The notes: generated from the letters alone by a model not told the origin. 64,000 nucleotides of DNA from Brevibacillus laterosporus LMG 15441 (GCF_000219535.2 NZ_CP007806.1:440001-504000); one strand, 5' to 3'. Numbered from the stretch's first letter, positions 54,147 through 63,139 are shown. A program made the numbers and translations.

Positions 54147-55640
54147 ATGATCAATAGGTTGATCAATGGAACAATTGATTTAGTACGAAATACGTTGACA
54201 AACAAAGAGGGATTTATGATCTTTCTTTTATGGGATCATCTTTGGCTGTCGATTATCTACTCATGGTTTACAGGTATATCCGTGTGGAATCTTACATCGG
54301 TAGGACTCATTGTGACATTGCTTGTGTCACTCTGGTATTTTATCAAGAAGGATAGCATTTGGTTGCGTTATTTGGTTGCAGTAGGCTTTGTCTTTTATTC
54401 ACTATCCTTTGATCATTTTACACCATATCCAGAAATGGCGATCCTACCAATCGTAGTGTTGGCATTGATGTCTGCTTATTTAGATTATAAGGTAGTGTTA
54501 TTTACAGGTCTTTTGTATATAGCTTCTATGCTAATTGGTTATCAGACAGATTGGTATACTTTATTTAAAAGTGAGCATGATCTTATTAATCTGGGCCTTC
54601 GTCTTGTTGGCGTCGTATTCACTACAATTGTTTCGATATACTTATGCTTGTCGGGGCGTGCATCCTTGCAGTGTGTGGAAGAGGCTCGTCAGGAGGCAGA
54701 GGTGAAAGAGGCTCAGCTAACCGAGCTATTGTCCAGTGTCTCAACTATGATTGAGAACCTGGATGCGACCTCTAACCAAGTGAATGAAAATGCTGATATC
54801 ACGAAGCAAAACACGGATGAAATGCTGGTTGCCTTTAAAGAAGTGGCAACAGGCATGGAACAGCAGGCACAGTCCACTGTGAAGGTGGAAGAGGATATTC
54901 AGTCCATTGATCATGAAATAAAGAAAGTAAATGAACAAGCAAATGAAATGAAAGAGGAAGCCTTGCGCAATAATCGCCGTCTTTCTGAAGGCATTGATAT
55001 GATGACCGATCTTACAGCTCAAATGCAACATATTGTCAGTACGGTCGATATGGCGTCAAATACGATTCATAAGTTAAATCAACAGGCTGGCCAGGTAGAA
55101 GCTATTGTGGAGACGATTAATCAAATTGCTACGCAAACCAACCTTCTAGCCCTAAATGCTGCCATTGAATCAGCGCGTGCAGGCGAACATGGCCGAGGCT
55201 TTGGTGTAGTGGCAGATGAGGTTCGTAAGCTGGCAGAGCAGAGCGCAACGGCTACACAGCAGATTGCTAGAATTTTGGAAGCGCTACATCAGGATACACA
55301 AACCGCTGTAGTTCATATGAAAGAGGGTGAAAGCTCTGTTTCCAAGGGGCAGGAACTAGCCAATAAGACAGTTGAATCCATGGGAAAAGTGCGTACAGGA
55401 ATGGCGGGCTTTATGGGATCAGTTGAACTGGTACAGGTCAGCATGGTGCAAGTAAAGCAACGATCTAGTGAGGTAACAAATGAAGTTTCGAATATTACCT
55501 CCATCACCGAGGAATCAGTAGCTAGTTTAGAGCAGCTATTCGCTTCGGCTGAGACACAGCGTGATAAAATCAGCAGTATTACGGAGGAAATTCACCAATT
55601 AAACGAGCTTTCACACTCTTTACGTCAGTCTTTGCATTAA
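54147..55640 (+). CDS. methyl-accepting chemotaxis protein
   Basis: 497 residues. About five or six closely spaced hydrophobic segments occupy residues 25-185, with almost no external loop and no HAMP domain. A coiled-coil signalling domain follows, with tip [24 protein letters not shown] (about 345-368) flanked by methylation helices. The membrane part may itself sense the signal. ATG 54147 has AAGGAGAG 8 bases upstream; an upstream in-frame start at 54075 has no site. Second receptor of the window after HemAT. Confidence 0.9.
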   Translation: MINRLINGTIDLVRNTLTNKEGFMIFLLWDHLWLSIIYSWFTGISVWNLTSVGLIVTLLVSLWYFIKKDSIWLRYLVAVGFVFYSLSFDHFTPYPEMAILPIVVLALMSAYLDYKVVLFTGLLYIASMLIGYQTDWYTLFKSEHDLINLGLRLVGVVFTTIVSIYLCLSGRASLQCVEEARQEAEVKEAQLTELLSSVSTMIENLDATSNQVNENADITKQNTDEMLVAFKEVATGMEQQAQSTVKVEEDIQSIDHEIKKVNEQANEMKEEALRNNRRLSEGIDMMTDLTAQMQHIVSTVDMASNTIHKLNQQAGQVEAIVETINQIATQTNLLALNAAIESARAGEHGRGFGVVADEVRKLAEQSATATQQIARILEALHQDTQTAVVHMKEGESSVSKGQELANKTVESMGKVRTGMAGFMGSVELVQVSMVQVKQRSSEVTNEVSNITSITEESVASLEQLFASAETQRDKISSITEEIHQLNELSHSLRQSLH

Positions 55641-55728
55641 GGCCCATGCAGAAGGCCTCTGCTAGTATTTGCGGGGAGCCTCCTGTCGTGGTAGAGTAGC
55701 AATGTATACCATGAGTAGGAGAGGTCTT

Positions 55729-56574
55729 ATGAAGAAACGTGTGTTTCAAGGGCTAATAAACAAACTTCCGCAAAACGTAATGTCCAGACAAATGGGAAAA
55801 GTGGCTAGCTCCCGTTTCAGCCGTTTTGCCATCCAAAAATATATCAATCATTATCAGATTGACGTGTCGGAAATTGAAAAGCCTGTTCGTGAGTATCGCT
55901 CGTTAAAGGAATTTTTTACACGCCGCCTGAAACCTGAAGCGAGACCTATCGATATGGATGCTGAGATAGTCAGTCCAGTTGATGGGAAAGTATCCCAGAT
56001 GGGAGATATTCAACAAGGAACACTCATCCAAGCAAAGGGTAAAACGTATACGGTCAGCCAATTGCTAGGCAATGATGAACATGTGGCATGCCGCTTCAAT
56101 GGAGGCTCCTTTATGACCATCTATTTAAGCCCGCGTGACTATCATCGTATTCATATGCCAGTTGAAGGCAAGCTGTTTAAATACTCCTACCTGCCAGGGA
56201 AGCTTTACCCTGTGAACAATATAGGCGTTGAGCATGTTGAACAGCTTTTTGCTCGAAATGAAAGACTGATCACTTATGTTCAGAGTAAGGCATGTGGAAA
56301 TGTAGCTGTGGTAAAGGTGGGCGCATTATTTGTAGGTAGCGTAAAAGTAACGTATAATACGCAAACCACGAACGTAAAAAATGGAAAACAAGTTTGTGAA
56401 GCGATTGGTGGCACTCCCCTCTTTGAAAAAGGAAGAGAACTAGGCTGGTTTGAATTCGGTTCCACCGTTATTTTGTTGTTTGAAAAAAGCAAGATGAATT
56501 GGGCAGAAGGAATTCAAGAAGGCAGTGTGCTAAAAATGGGGCAAAAAATCGCAAGTAGCGTAACTGTAGAATAA
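55729..56574 (+). CDS. psd: phosphatidylserine decarboxylase
   Basis: 281-residue proenzyme that makes phosphatidylethanolamine at the membrane. It self-cleaves at the Gly-Ser of the FGST motif (about residues 252-255 in GWFEFGSTVILLF), forming the pyruvoyl group. Other conserved parts: SPVDGKVSQMG, RDYHRIHMPVEG with catalytic histidines. ATG 55729 with AGGAG 7 bases upstream; the earlier in-frame starts are less likely. An IS3 element has inserted in its terminator. Confidence 0.94.
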   Translation: MKKRVFQGLINKLPQNVMSRQMGKVASSRFSRFAIQKYINHYQIDVSEIEKPVREYRSLKEFFTRRLKPEARPIDMDAEIVSPVDGKVSQMGDIQQGTLIQAKGKTYTVSQLLGNDEHVACRFNGGSFMTIYLSPRDYHRIHMPVEGKLFKYSYLPGKLYPVNNIGVEHVEQLFARNERLITYVQSKACGNVAVVKVGALFVGSVKVTYNTQTTNVKNGKQVCEAIGGTPLFEKGRELGWFEFGSTVILLFEKSKMNWAEGIQEGSVLKMGQKIASSVTVE

Positions 56575-56582
56575 GAACACGT

Positions 56583-56599
56583 AAAAAAATCCTTTTTGC
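56583..56599 (+). terminator. left arm of the psd terminator, separated by IS insertion
   Basis: AAAAAATCCTTTTTGC here and GCAAAAGGGATTTTTT at 57914-57929 are complementary over 16 bp (one G-U). Without the element and one copy of its 3-bp target they form a single terminator hairpin, with CTTATC/GATAGG stacking in the loop. Confidence 0.8.
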
Positions 56600-56707
56600 T
56601 GCTTATCTTGATGGGGACTGACCCCATAACGTGAGACAAATCAAAACACCTTCAAGAAAATGCAACCATGTCGTAAGATATGGAAGTAACCTGGAGGTGT
56701 TTTTTCT

Positions 56708-57025
56708 TTGGCAACGAGAGTGAGTTACCCTATGGAAATTAAGATGAAGGCTGTTGAAATGAGATTGGCTGGTATCCCCGTGAAAGAAGTGATGGACCAG
56801 CTTTGTATTAAAAACAAAACACAACTTAAAACATGGATGCGATGGTACAGAAATGGCGAGACACATCGTTTTGAGCAACCTGTAGGTAAACAGTACACGT
56901 ATGGGAAAGGGGCGGAATTTACATCAGAGTTGGAGAAATTGAAACAAGAAAATAGGTTCTTAAAACTACAACTTGATGTTTTAAAAAAGTACAGGGAGTG
57001 GGAAAGGAGGTGTCACCAGGAGTAG
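56708..57025 (+). CDS. IS3-family transposase OrfA
   Basis: 105-residue helix-turn-helix protein (YPMEIKMKAVEMRLAGIPVKEVMDQL, about 7-32) with a C-terminal leucine-zipper-like coiled coil (LEKLKQENRFLKLQLDVLKK). It binds the element ends. TTG start with GGAGGTG 8 bases upstream. The A-AAA-AAG slippery heptamer at 56983-56989 (in frame after TTA) is the classic -1 frameshift site used to make the OrfAB fusion. Confidence 0.88.
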   Translation: MATRVSYPMEIKMKAVEMRLAGIPVKEVMDQLCIKNKTQLKTWMRWYRNGETHRFEQPVGKQYTYGKGAEFTSELEKLKQENRFLKLQLDVLKKYREWERRCHQE

Positions 57026-57853
57026 TAGTTCAATGGATGGACGAGATAAAGGGAGAAGTATCTACGCAATTAGCATGCCAGTGGCTCGGAATTCCTCGCT
57101 CTACGTACTATCGATGGAGAAAACGATTAGACGTACAGGTTCTGAATCCTTTGGTTTCCCATATTCGAAGATTGTGTCAGGAACATCGCTTTCGTTATGG
57201 ATACCGTAAAATCACTGCACTTTTGCGACGAGTGATGCAAGTTAATCATAAGCGAGTGCAACGAATTATGAGAGAAGAAGGATTGCAATGTCGAGTCAAA
57301 GTTAAAAAAGCGAAAGAGAATCGGACAACCGATACAGGTTGCGGATCATCTTTTAAAACGGGATTTTCAGGCGAATCATCCGCTACAGAAGCTGGTCACA
57401 GACATTACTTACCTGCCTTACGGTGGAAAAATGTTGTACTTATCCAGTATCATGGACTTATACAATGGCGAGATCATCGCTTACAATATTGGAGATAAGC
57501 AAGATACTACCTTGGTTTTAGATACGTTGTAGCAACTTCCACCACTGGAGCAATGCATGTTGCATAGTGATCAAGGGTCAGTCTATACATCGTCGGCTTA
57601 CCAATTAGCTGTAAAGGAAAGAGGCATTACCATGAGTATGTCCCGGAAGGGAACACCTGCTGATAACGCCCCGATTGAATCGTTTCACGCCTGCCTCAAG
57701 TCGGAAACGTTCATCCTCGAAGGATTAACCTGTACAACGACGGCAATCGTTGAACAGACCGTTCGAGAATATATCTCTTACTATAACTCAATTCGCATTC
57801 AAACAAAACTAAACAACCAGTCGCCGGTTGAATTCCGACGACTGGCTGCTTAA
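56998..57853 (+). pseudogene. IS3-family transposase OrfB, frameshifted and interrupted
   Basis: rve-type DDE integrase remnant. The first part (STQLACQWLGIPRSTYYRWRKR, ...RYGYRKITALLRR) reads to about 57320. The next part (VADHLLKRDF, LVTDITYLPYGGKMLYLSSIMDLYNGEI) continues in another frame, so about one base is gained or two are lost near 57306-57321. In that new frame a TAG stop stands at 57530-57532. After it DQGSVYTSSAYQ and the catalytic Glu region ADNAPIESFHACLKSE run to the end at 57853. Confidence 0.88.
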
Positions 57854-57901
57854 ACGTGTAAGGTGTTTTGATCCCTGTCCTACAAACGGGGGTCAGTCCC
57901 A

Positions 57902-58162
57902 TGATAGGTGGGGGCAAAAGGGATTTTTTGTGTTTTCTATAGATATAGAGGTGATAGAGTGGGAGTCCCTTTTCGTTTGTAGCATACAGTTAGCCTAAGC
58001 ATAGTTTGTAATAGGACGAGGAGCGAGATTCTTACTAAGCGAAATTGTTCCATAATTTGCTGAGGCAATTTTTATCAACCGTGCCGTAAAACCCCTTGCT
58101 TTAGCTATGGGGATATAAGGTACTTTGCTCTGCATCCTCAAAAGAGGGTGCTAAGAGCAAAC
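57902..58162. other. remnant region with IS605-type hairpin
   Basis: About 260 bases without genes. It holds the right arm of the psd terminator (57914-57929). CCCCTTGCTTTAGCTATGGGG (58092-58112) has the shape of an IS200/IS605 end hairpin. A second stem, TTTGCTCT(G)CA(T)CCTC / GAGG(G)TG...AGAGCAAA, lies at 58122-58161. Probably debris of an older IS605/IS1341-type element. Confidence 0.5.
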
Positions 58163-58356
58163 AAAAAAAGTACTTCAGGCTGTCGAGAAACCCCCTCTAC
58201 GAATTTCGCTGATTGGGTAGAAAAAATTTGGCCTTCCAGAATCGTTTCTAAGGCGTTTTTCGATGGTGAGGAGCCATATTTGTACCCCATAAAAACAGAT
58301 GAAAAGCCCTCTTTTTTGCGACAGGGGGCTTTTTCAACACTCTGAGTACTTTTTTT
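58163..58356. mobile_element. MITE-like element
   Basis: 194 bp with imperfect terminal inverted repeats of about 35 bp: AAAAAAAGTACTTCAGGCTG on the left and, read from the right, AAAAAAAGTACTCAGAGTGT, both followed by GAAAAACCCCC-like tracts. It has no credible gene. A 65-codon frame crosses it and ends in PIKTDEKPSFLRQGAFSTL; it could be a fossil of a transposase terminus. The ends resemble those of IS1182/IS4-type elements. Confidence 0.5.
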
Positions 58357-58367
58357 CGCTGATTTAC

Positions 58368-58392
58368 GTTAGATATGCTAAATATATCTAAC
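58368..58392. repeat. candidate left-end hairpin of the IS605 element
   Basis: GTTAGATAT and ATATCTAAC pair over 9 bp with a 7-base loop, 28 bases ahead of tnpA. IS605 transposases recognise such subterminal hairpins in single-stranded DNA. Confidence 0.5.
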
Positions 58393-58419
58393 GACATGTG
58401 GTATAATTAGCCATAGGTG

Positions 58420-58830
58420 ATGGCTTTGAGTAGATCAGTGGAAAGTAACCACAATATCGTATTTGATTGTAAATACCACGTTGTCTTTTGTCCAAAGTAT
58501 CGCAAAAAGGTTTTGATTGAACCAGTAGATGTTCGATTAAAGGAATTGTTTCTTGAAAAAGCACAGGAATTGCGTGCTGAAGTGGTTGAGATGGAAATCA
58601 TGCCCGATCACGTTCATTTGCTCATCACATGCGATCCTCAATTCGGAATCCACCGAATAGTGAAACATTTGAAGGGCTATACATCCAGAGTTTTGCGGAT
58701 GGAATTTAGACATCTCAAAAGTAGACTCCCCTCACTTTGGACAAACTCCTACTTTGTTGCCACAGTTGGGACTGTTCAACTGGATGTGATTAAAAAATAC
58801 ATTGAGTCTCAAAAAGAAAGGAGTGATTGA
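58420..58830 (+). CDS. tnpA: IS200/IS605 Y1 transposase TnpA
   Basis: About 136 residues, a complete single-strand transposase. The HUH metal site is in MPDHVHLLI (about 63-67) and the catalytic tyrosine is in IKKYIESQ (about 126). The start is uncertain: ATG 58420 is preceded at once by AGGTG, and TTG 58426 would be better spaced. It overlaps or abuts tnpB. Confidence 0.92.
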   Translation: MALSRSVESNHNIVFDCKYHVVFCPKYRKKVLIEPVDVRLKELFLEKAQELRAEVVEMEIMPDHVHLLITCDPQFGIHRIVKHLKGYTSRVLRMEFRHLKSRLPSLWTNSYFVATVGTVQLDVIKKYIESQKERSD

Positions 58831-58832
58831 GC

Positions 58833-59918
58833 ATGCACAGAGCTTACAAATTTCGTTTGTATCCAAACAGAGAACAAGCGACACTCATCAACAAAACTAT
58901 CGGATGCACTCGCTTTGTATTCAATCACTTTCTTGCGAAGCGAAAGGATGCTTACGAACAAGAACAGAAAACACTCAACTACAACGATTGCTCTACCCTG
59001 CTCACACAACTCAAAAAAGAGATAGAGTGGCTGAAAGAAGTAGATTCCACTGCCCTGCAGTCTACTTTGAAAGCTTTGGATTCTTCGTACAAAAAGTTTT
59101 TCAAGGAAAAGAAAGGATATCCTAAATTCAAGAGCAAGAAGAATCCAAAGCAATCCTACACATGCAAGATGAACATCAAAGTGGAAGGGGATCGCATTAA
59201 ACTACCTAAACTTGGATGGGTTACATTTGCGAAGTCAAGAGAAGTCGAAGGACGCATTCTCTCGGCTACCGTTAGAAAAAATCCTTCAGGCACATACTTT
59301 GTATCTGTTTTGTGCGAAACAGAGATTCAACCCCTATTACAAGCAGAAAAGACTGTTGGAGTTGATCTTGGCATCAAAGACTTTGCCATTCTTTCGACAG
59401 GTGAGAAAATAGCCAATCCCAAGGTTCTTCGCTACTACGAAAAGAAGCTTGCTACTTGGCAACAGAAACTGTCCAGACGTAAAAAAGGTGGTCAGAACCG
59501 AGAAAAATCACGAAAACAAGTAGCTCGTCTACATGAAAGAATATCGAACACACGAAACGATTTTCTACATAAACTGTCAACTCAACTGATTCGTGAAAAC
59601 CAAACGATCTGCTTGGAAGACTTACGTGTGGAAAACATGATCAAGAACCACAAGCTTGCGAAAAGTATTGCAGATGCGTCATGGTCGGCATTCAGAACCA
59701 TGCTGGAATACAAAGCAGCTTGGTATGGAAGAACAATTTCCATTGTGGGGAAACAATTTCCGTCTTCGCAGTTGTGTTCTGGTTGTGGATACCAAAATAA
59801 AGAGGTAAAGAATCTCAATTTGCGTAATTGGACATGCCCGAACTGCGGGGGACAACATGATCGTGACAAAAACGCTGCCATCAATATTGAGCAAGAAGGA
59901 CTTCGATTGTTGGCATAA
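58833..59918 (+). CDS. tnpB: RNA-guided nuclease TnpB
   Basis: 361 residues. N-terminal wedge/helical region ([14 protein letters not shown]...) and a split RuvC domain with all three acidic residues: Asp in VGVDLGIKD (about 179), Glu in [10 protein letters not shown] (about 263), Asp in [10 protein letters not shown] (about 346). A four-Cys zinc ribbon, CSGC...CPNC, lies between the last two. TnpB proteins are guided by an RNA from the element's right end and cut target DNA, helping the element survive. ATG 58833 has AAAGGAGTGA upstream and follows the tnpA stop directly. Confidence 0.94.
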   Translation: MHRAYKFRLYPNREQATLINKTIGCTRFVFNHFLAKRKDAYEQEQKTLNYNDCSTLLTQLKKEIEWLKEVDSTALQSTLKALDSSYKKFFKEKKGYPKFKSKKNPKQSYTCKMNIKVEGDRIKLPKLGWVTFAKSREVEGRILSATVRKNPSGTYFVSVLCETEIQPLLQAEKTVGVDLGIKDFAILSTGEKIANPKVLRYYEKKLATWQQKLSRRKKGGQNREKSRKQVARLHERISNTRNDFLHKLSTQLIRENQTICLEDLRVENMIKNHKLAKSIADASWSAFRTMLEYKAAWYGRTISIVGKQFPSSQLCSGCGYQNKEVKNLNLRNWTCPNCGGQHDRDKNAAINIEQEGLRLLA

Positions 59919-60018
59919 CCAACTGAACTGTGGGACACACAGGGATAGCTTGGTAAATTTCACTCCGTTAGGAGTGACTACCCAAGAATCCCCTGCCTTT
60001 AGGCATGGGGAGTGTCAA
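59919..60018 (+). ncRNA. candidate right-end omega RNA of TnpB
   Basis: After the tnpB stop the element holds TCACTCC-GTTA-GGAGTGA (59960-59977), CCCAAGAAT and the end hairpin CCCCTGCC-TTTA-GGCATGGGG, then AGTGTCAA. In characterised systems the omega RNA covers the 3' part of tnpB and this end and reads its guide from the flanking DNA, here starting at 60019 with TCGATATACTGGAAGA. Confidence 0.5.
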
Positions 60019-60145
60019 TCGATATACTGGAAGATACATATATCGTTTTGGCTTTCGAGTAACAACATAATATGGCAGGAACAGATTTCAGAGACGGAAT
60101 CGACCAAATAAGATTACACATCGAGAAAAGGAGAGTTAATAAGCT

Positions 60146-60835
60146 ATGGAGATCATTTGGCATGATATCAAGGACATTACGTCACCATTAATCCCTCAAG
60201 CACTAGAATTGTACGAGCAAATGTTTACCGAAGATTTACGTGAGCCTAATGAGATATTGTTAAAAGGGATTACGGATAAAGGACCAACAGCACCAGATGC
60301 TTTTCATCTATTAGTAGGAACCAATGAGAATCAACAAGTGGTGGCTGTTAGCACATTCCATTACCTGGCAGCATGGAATCTCGGATTTATTGTATATATG
60401 ATGGTGAACCCTGCTATTCAAAGCGGTGGTGTAGGTAGTAAAATGATGGATAAAATTGAGAAAATTCTGCAAGAGGATGCCCGTAAGCATGGTGTGGAAC
60501 TGACTGGTTTTATACTGGAGACAGAGCGTGAAGAGGATGCACATGATGAGGAAGAACAGATCCTGACTCAGCGCCGATTGCGATTCTTCAGCCGAAATGG
60601 CTTGGTGCCTGTGAAAGGCGTTCCTTACAAGCAACCACCGTTATGGGAGAATACGCAAGAGGTTCCACTGCATTTACTAGTAAAATGGACAAAGGAAACA
60701 GATGGATTCTTACAAAAAGAATGGTATCGTTTTGTTCAAGATGTATATAAGGAAAAGTATGGAAAAATAAATAACGTAAAAGCCGAAATTTTGCATAAAA
60801 TGGAAGCTGAATTACTTGCTAATCTTCAAGTTTAG
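60146..60835 (+). CDS. GNAT-family N-acetyltransferase
   Basis: 229 residues. A GNAT core is suggested by VVAVSTFHYLAAWNLGFIVYMMVNPAIQSGGVGSKMMDKIEK (about 65-107); the acetyl-CoA loop SGGVGSKM stands in for the usual R/QxxGxG/A. The C-terminal third (about 150-229) has no recognised domain. AAGGAG lies about 13 bases upstream of the ATG. The substrate is unknown. Confidence 0.75.
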   Translation: MEIIWHDIKDITSPLIPQALELYEQMFTEDLREPNEILLKGITDKGPTAPDAFHLLVGTNENQQVVAVSTFHYLAAWNLGFIVYMMVNPAIQSGGVGSKMMDKIEKILQEDARKHGVELTGFILETEREEDAHDEEEQILTQRRLRFFSRNGLVPVKGVPYKQPPLWENTQEVPLHLLVKWTKETDGFLQKEWYRFVQDVYKEKYGKINNVKAEILHKMEAELLANLQV

Positions 60836-60989
60836 CAAAATGCTACCATTAAATTAAGATAATCTTAAGGTTTGTGTAAGATTGATGAAAGAGTAACCAT
60901 GTATCATTGTACATGTAGGGACGGCACGAGAGATTAGGTAAGAGATTGCATTATCTTACGTGCCTCCTCAACAACAATTAGGTGAAGTG

Positions 60990-61547
60990 GTGTTGAACAT
61001 GGGTGTACCGATGCACGCTAAAAGTCAGACAACTGAATACTATGAGGATCGCGAATTCCATGAATTGTATGATGAGTTTTTTGACCGTGTAAATCGTTAT
61101 TTGCGTTGCCGCGTACATAATACCTGGGATGCCGACGATTTGACGACTGTTGTATTTATTAAGGCTTTGGAAAAATTCCAACAATATAGCCGTACAAGTC
61201 CGTTCGCCGGATGGATTTTTAGTATAGCTCATCATACATTTATTGATTTTTGTCGTAAAAAGAAAGAATTACCGATGGATCACACGGAGTTCTTTGAGAG
61301 CAGTATTGATAATACATGGAATCCGGAAGAACATGCTCTCTCAAATGAAGAGACGCTTCTTCTTCGTGAAACATTAGAAAAGCTGACACGCGACCAACGT
61401 GATGTTTTGTCCTTGCGTTATTTCGGCGATCTTCGCATTGCACAAGTGGCTGACATCCTAGGAAAAACAGAAGCAAGCGTTAAAACAATTTCCCACCGTG
61501 GATTAAAAGAGTTACGTAAATTATATACAGGAAAAAAGCTGAAATAG
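60990..61547 (+). CDS. ECF-type RNA polymerase sigma factor
   Basis: About 185 residues. Region 2 (YLRCRVHNTWDADDLTTVVFIKALEKF, about 39-65) and region 4 (LTRDQRDVLSLRYFGDLRIAQVADILGKTEASVKTISHRGLKEL, about 130-174) are clear; the region 3 gap is short, as in ECF sigma factors. No anti-sigma gene is adjacent, which is unusual for the class. The start is uncertain: GTG 60990 and TTG 60993 are placed after AGGTGA; ATG 60999 is too far. A terminator overlaps the stop codon. Confidence 0.85.
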   Translation: MLNMGVPMHAKSQTTEYYEDREFHELYDEFFDRVNRYLRCRVHNTWDADDLTTVVFIKALEKFQQYSRTSPFAGWIFSIAHHTFIDFCRKKKELPMDHTEFFESSIDNTWNPEEHALSNEETLLLRETLEKLTRDQRDVLSLRYFGDLRIAQVADILGKTEASVKTISHRGLKELRKLYTGKKLK

Positions 61548-61579
61548 GAGACTCATAGGTAGGGTCTTCTATTTTTTTT
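61543..61579 (+). terminator. terminator overlapping the sigma factor stop
   Basis: AATAGGAGAC / GTCTTCTATT with a run of T; the stop codon TAG lies in the left arm. Confidence 0.85.
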
Positions 61580-61777
61580 ATCAATTTTGCTTGGCTTGGG
61601 TAAAACTTTTCATAGAGAAGTTCTAGGGACTATCGGCTTTATCATGAGGCCCTATTTTATGTTACAATAATTAAATATAAATAAAATCCGGCTTCTAGCG
61701 ATAAACGTTACTAAAAGATGAATAGGGAGTGCCTCTCTAAGCATCATATATGAATGAAGAAAGTGGAGGGACTATCT

Positions 61778-62623
61778 TTGTCAGAAATTGCAATTATAAC
61801 AGATAGCACCAGTTATATTCCAAAAGAGCTCCAAGATGAATTACAAATTACAGTAGTGCCTCTGCAAGTGGTTTATGGAAACAAAGCGTATCGCGAAGAA
61901 GTAGAATTAACGGAGGCTGATTTTTACTCCAAGCTAAAAACGAATGATCAGTTGCCGACGACATCTCAGCCACCTGTAGGCGAGTTTGTGGAAGCCTATA
62001 TGAAATTATCTAAAAATCATAAGCGAGCAATTGCTATCCATATGTCTAGTGGTATTAGTGGTACCTATCAGGGAGCGGTAACAGCGACCACGATGGTTGA
62101 TGATTTTCCTATTGATGTCATTGATTCTGAGATTACTACATATGCAATGGGTGCTGTTGTCGTGGAAGCAGCTAGAATGGCACAGGCTGGTAAATCACGA
62201 GAAGAGATTCTTGAGCGTATCGAATACATACGTACGCAAATGAAAACGTACTTTTTAGTTGAGGATTTAGATTTCTTGTACCGCGGAGGTCGCTTGTCAG
62301 CGGCTCAATTAATGCTGGGCAATATGCTTAAAATCAAACCGATTCTAACGTTTGAGAATAAAAAGATTGTTCCCTATCAAAAAGTCAGAACACGTGCCAA
62401 AGCCAAGGCCGGGATTATGGAATTATTTGAGGCAGAGGCCAAAGCAGGCAAACCTATACAGCTTTCCATCATCCAAGCGCAGGTTCAAGAAGAGGCAGAG
62501 GAATGGAAGGCTTACATTGAAGCGACCTATCCACATGTAACGGTGACAATCAGTCATTTTGGACCAGTTATTGCCACTCATGTGGGTCCTGGAGCCATTG
62601 GATTAACTTGGTATAATAAATAA
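61778..62623 (+). CDS. DegV family fatty-acid-binding protein
   Basis: 281 residues, DegV fold. The N-terminal IAIITDSTSYIP and the motif QLPTTSQPPVGEFVEAY are diagnostic, and the HMSSGISGTYQGA region is typical. DegV proteins bind fatty acids and act with fatty acid kinase FakA. TTG 61778 is chosen because GGAGGG is 7 bases upstream; a longer in-frame ATG at 61754 is less well placed. Confidence 0.9.
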   Translation: MSEIAIITDSTSYIPKELQDELQITVVPLQVVYGNKAYREEVELTEADFYSKLKTNDQLPTTSQPPVGEFVEAYMKLSKNHKRAIAIHMSSGISGTYQGAVTATTMVDDFPIDVIDSEITTYAMGAVVVEAARMAQAGKSREEILERIEYIRTQMKTYFLVEDLDFLYRGGRLSAAQLMLGNMLKIKPILTFENKKIVPYQKVRTRAKAKAGIMELFEAEAKAGKPIQLSIIQAQVQEEAEEWKAYIEATYPHVTVTISHFGPVIATHVGPGAIGLTWYNK

Positions 62624-62634
62624 GGATGCCATAA

Positions 62635-62672
62635 TGCCGTTTTGCTGAAAGGAGAGCAAACGGCGTTTTTTT
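62635..62672 (+). terminator. terminator after degV
   Basis: GCCGTTTTGCT / AGCAAACGGC followed by seven or eight T. Confidence 0.9.
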
Positions 62673-62749
62673 AACAGTTCGGAAATGCTCAAGGATAATG
62701 GGAACCTCTTTCATGCTTTACTGATAAAAAGAAAAAATGGGAGGTCAAA

Positions 62750-62779
62750 TTGACTAACCTTGGATTTTTCAAGTAATAT
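62750..62779 (+). promoter_or_regulatory. candidate SigA promoter of gatCA
   Basis: TTGACT (62750-62755), 18-base spacer and TAATAT (62774-62779), 50 bases before gatC. Confidence 0.5.
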
Positions 62780-62828
62780 CAATGTTATGTAGAAACGTAC
62801 AACTAGGACATTTGGAGGTGGACAATAG

Positions 62829-63119
62829 ATGAGTAGGATTTCCCGACAAGAAGTTGAGCACGTGGCTAAACTGGCTCGACTACGTTTAACAGAGGAAGAA
62901 GCAGAGCGCTACACGCGTGAATTAGATGCGATTTTAGACTTTGCTGCACAATTAAACGAATTGGATACGACCAATGTGAAGCCGACTAGTCATGCATTTG
63001 ACGTTCGTAACGTTATGCGCCCTGACGTAAACCGTCCTTCCGTATCCAATGCAGAAGCACTGCGCAATGCACCAGATCAAGAAGACGGACAGTTCAAGGT
63101 ACCGGCTGTTTTTGAATAG
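62829..63119 (+). CDS. gatC: aspartyl/glutamyl-tRNA amidotransferase subunit C
   Basis: 96 residues, the small stabilising subunit of GatCAB, which makes Gln-tRNA (and Asn-tRNA) by amidation. Conserved N terminus [21 protein letters not shown] and end [20 protein letters not shown] precedes the ATG; gatA follows 20 bases on. Confidence 0.96.
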   Translation: MSRISRQEVEHVAKLARLRLTEEEAERYTRELDAILDFAAQLNELDTTNVKPTSHAFDVRNVMRPDVNRPSVSNAEALRNAPDQEDGQFKVPAVFE

Positions 63120-63139
63120 GAGAGAAAGGGGGAGACATT

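Larger units (their letters stand above)
56612..57901 (+). mobile_element. IS3-family insertion sequence (IS150-like), defective
   Basis: 1290 bp element beginning TG and ending CA. Terminal inverted repeats TGGGGACTGACCCC and TGGG-ACTGACCCC agree but for one base, with AATCAAAACACC / GATCAAAACACC further in. It is flanked by the direct repeat TGA (56609-56611 and 57902-57904). It carries orfA and a broken orfB, so it probably cannot move by itself. Confidence 0.88.
58367..60018 (+). mobile_element. IS200/IS605-family element with tnpA and tnpB
   Basis: About 1.65 kb. The left end is taken just after TTTAC at 58363-58367, before the hairpin GTTAGATAT/ATATCTAAC (58368-58392). The right end is taken at TCAA (60015-60018) after the hairpin CCCCTGCCTTTAGGCATGGGG (59990-60010). 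Both are by analogy with single-strand IS605 elements, which have no inverted repeats or target duplications. Both proteins look intact. Confidence 0.7.

Noticed and set aside
58148-58345. 65-codon frame as a gene
   Set aside because: It lies across the MITE-like element with no ribosome binding site; at best a transposase fossil.
58809-59963. Reverse-strand frames opposite tnpB
   Set aside because: Shadows of tnpB without start signals.
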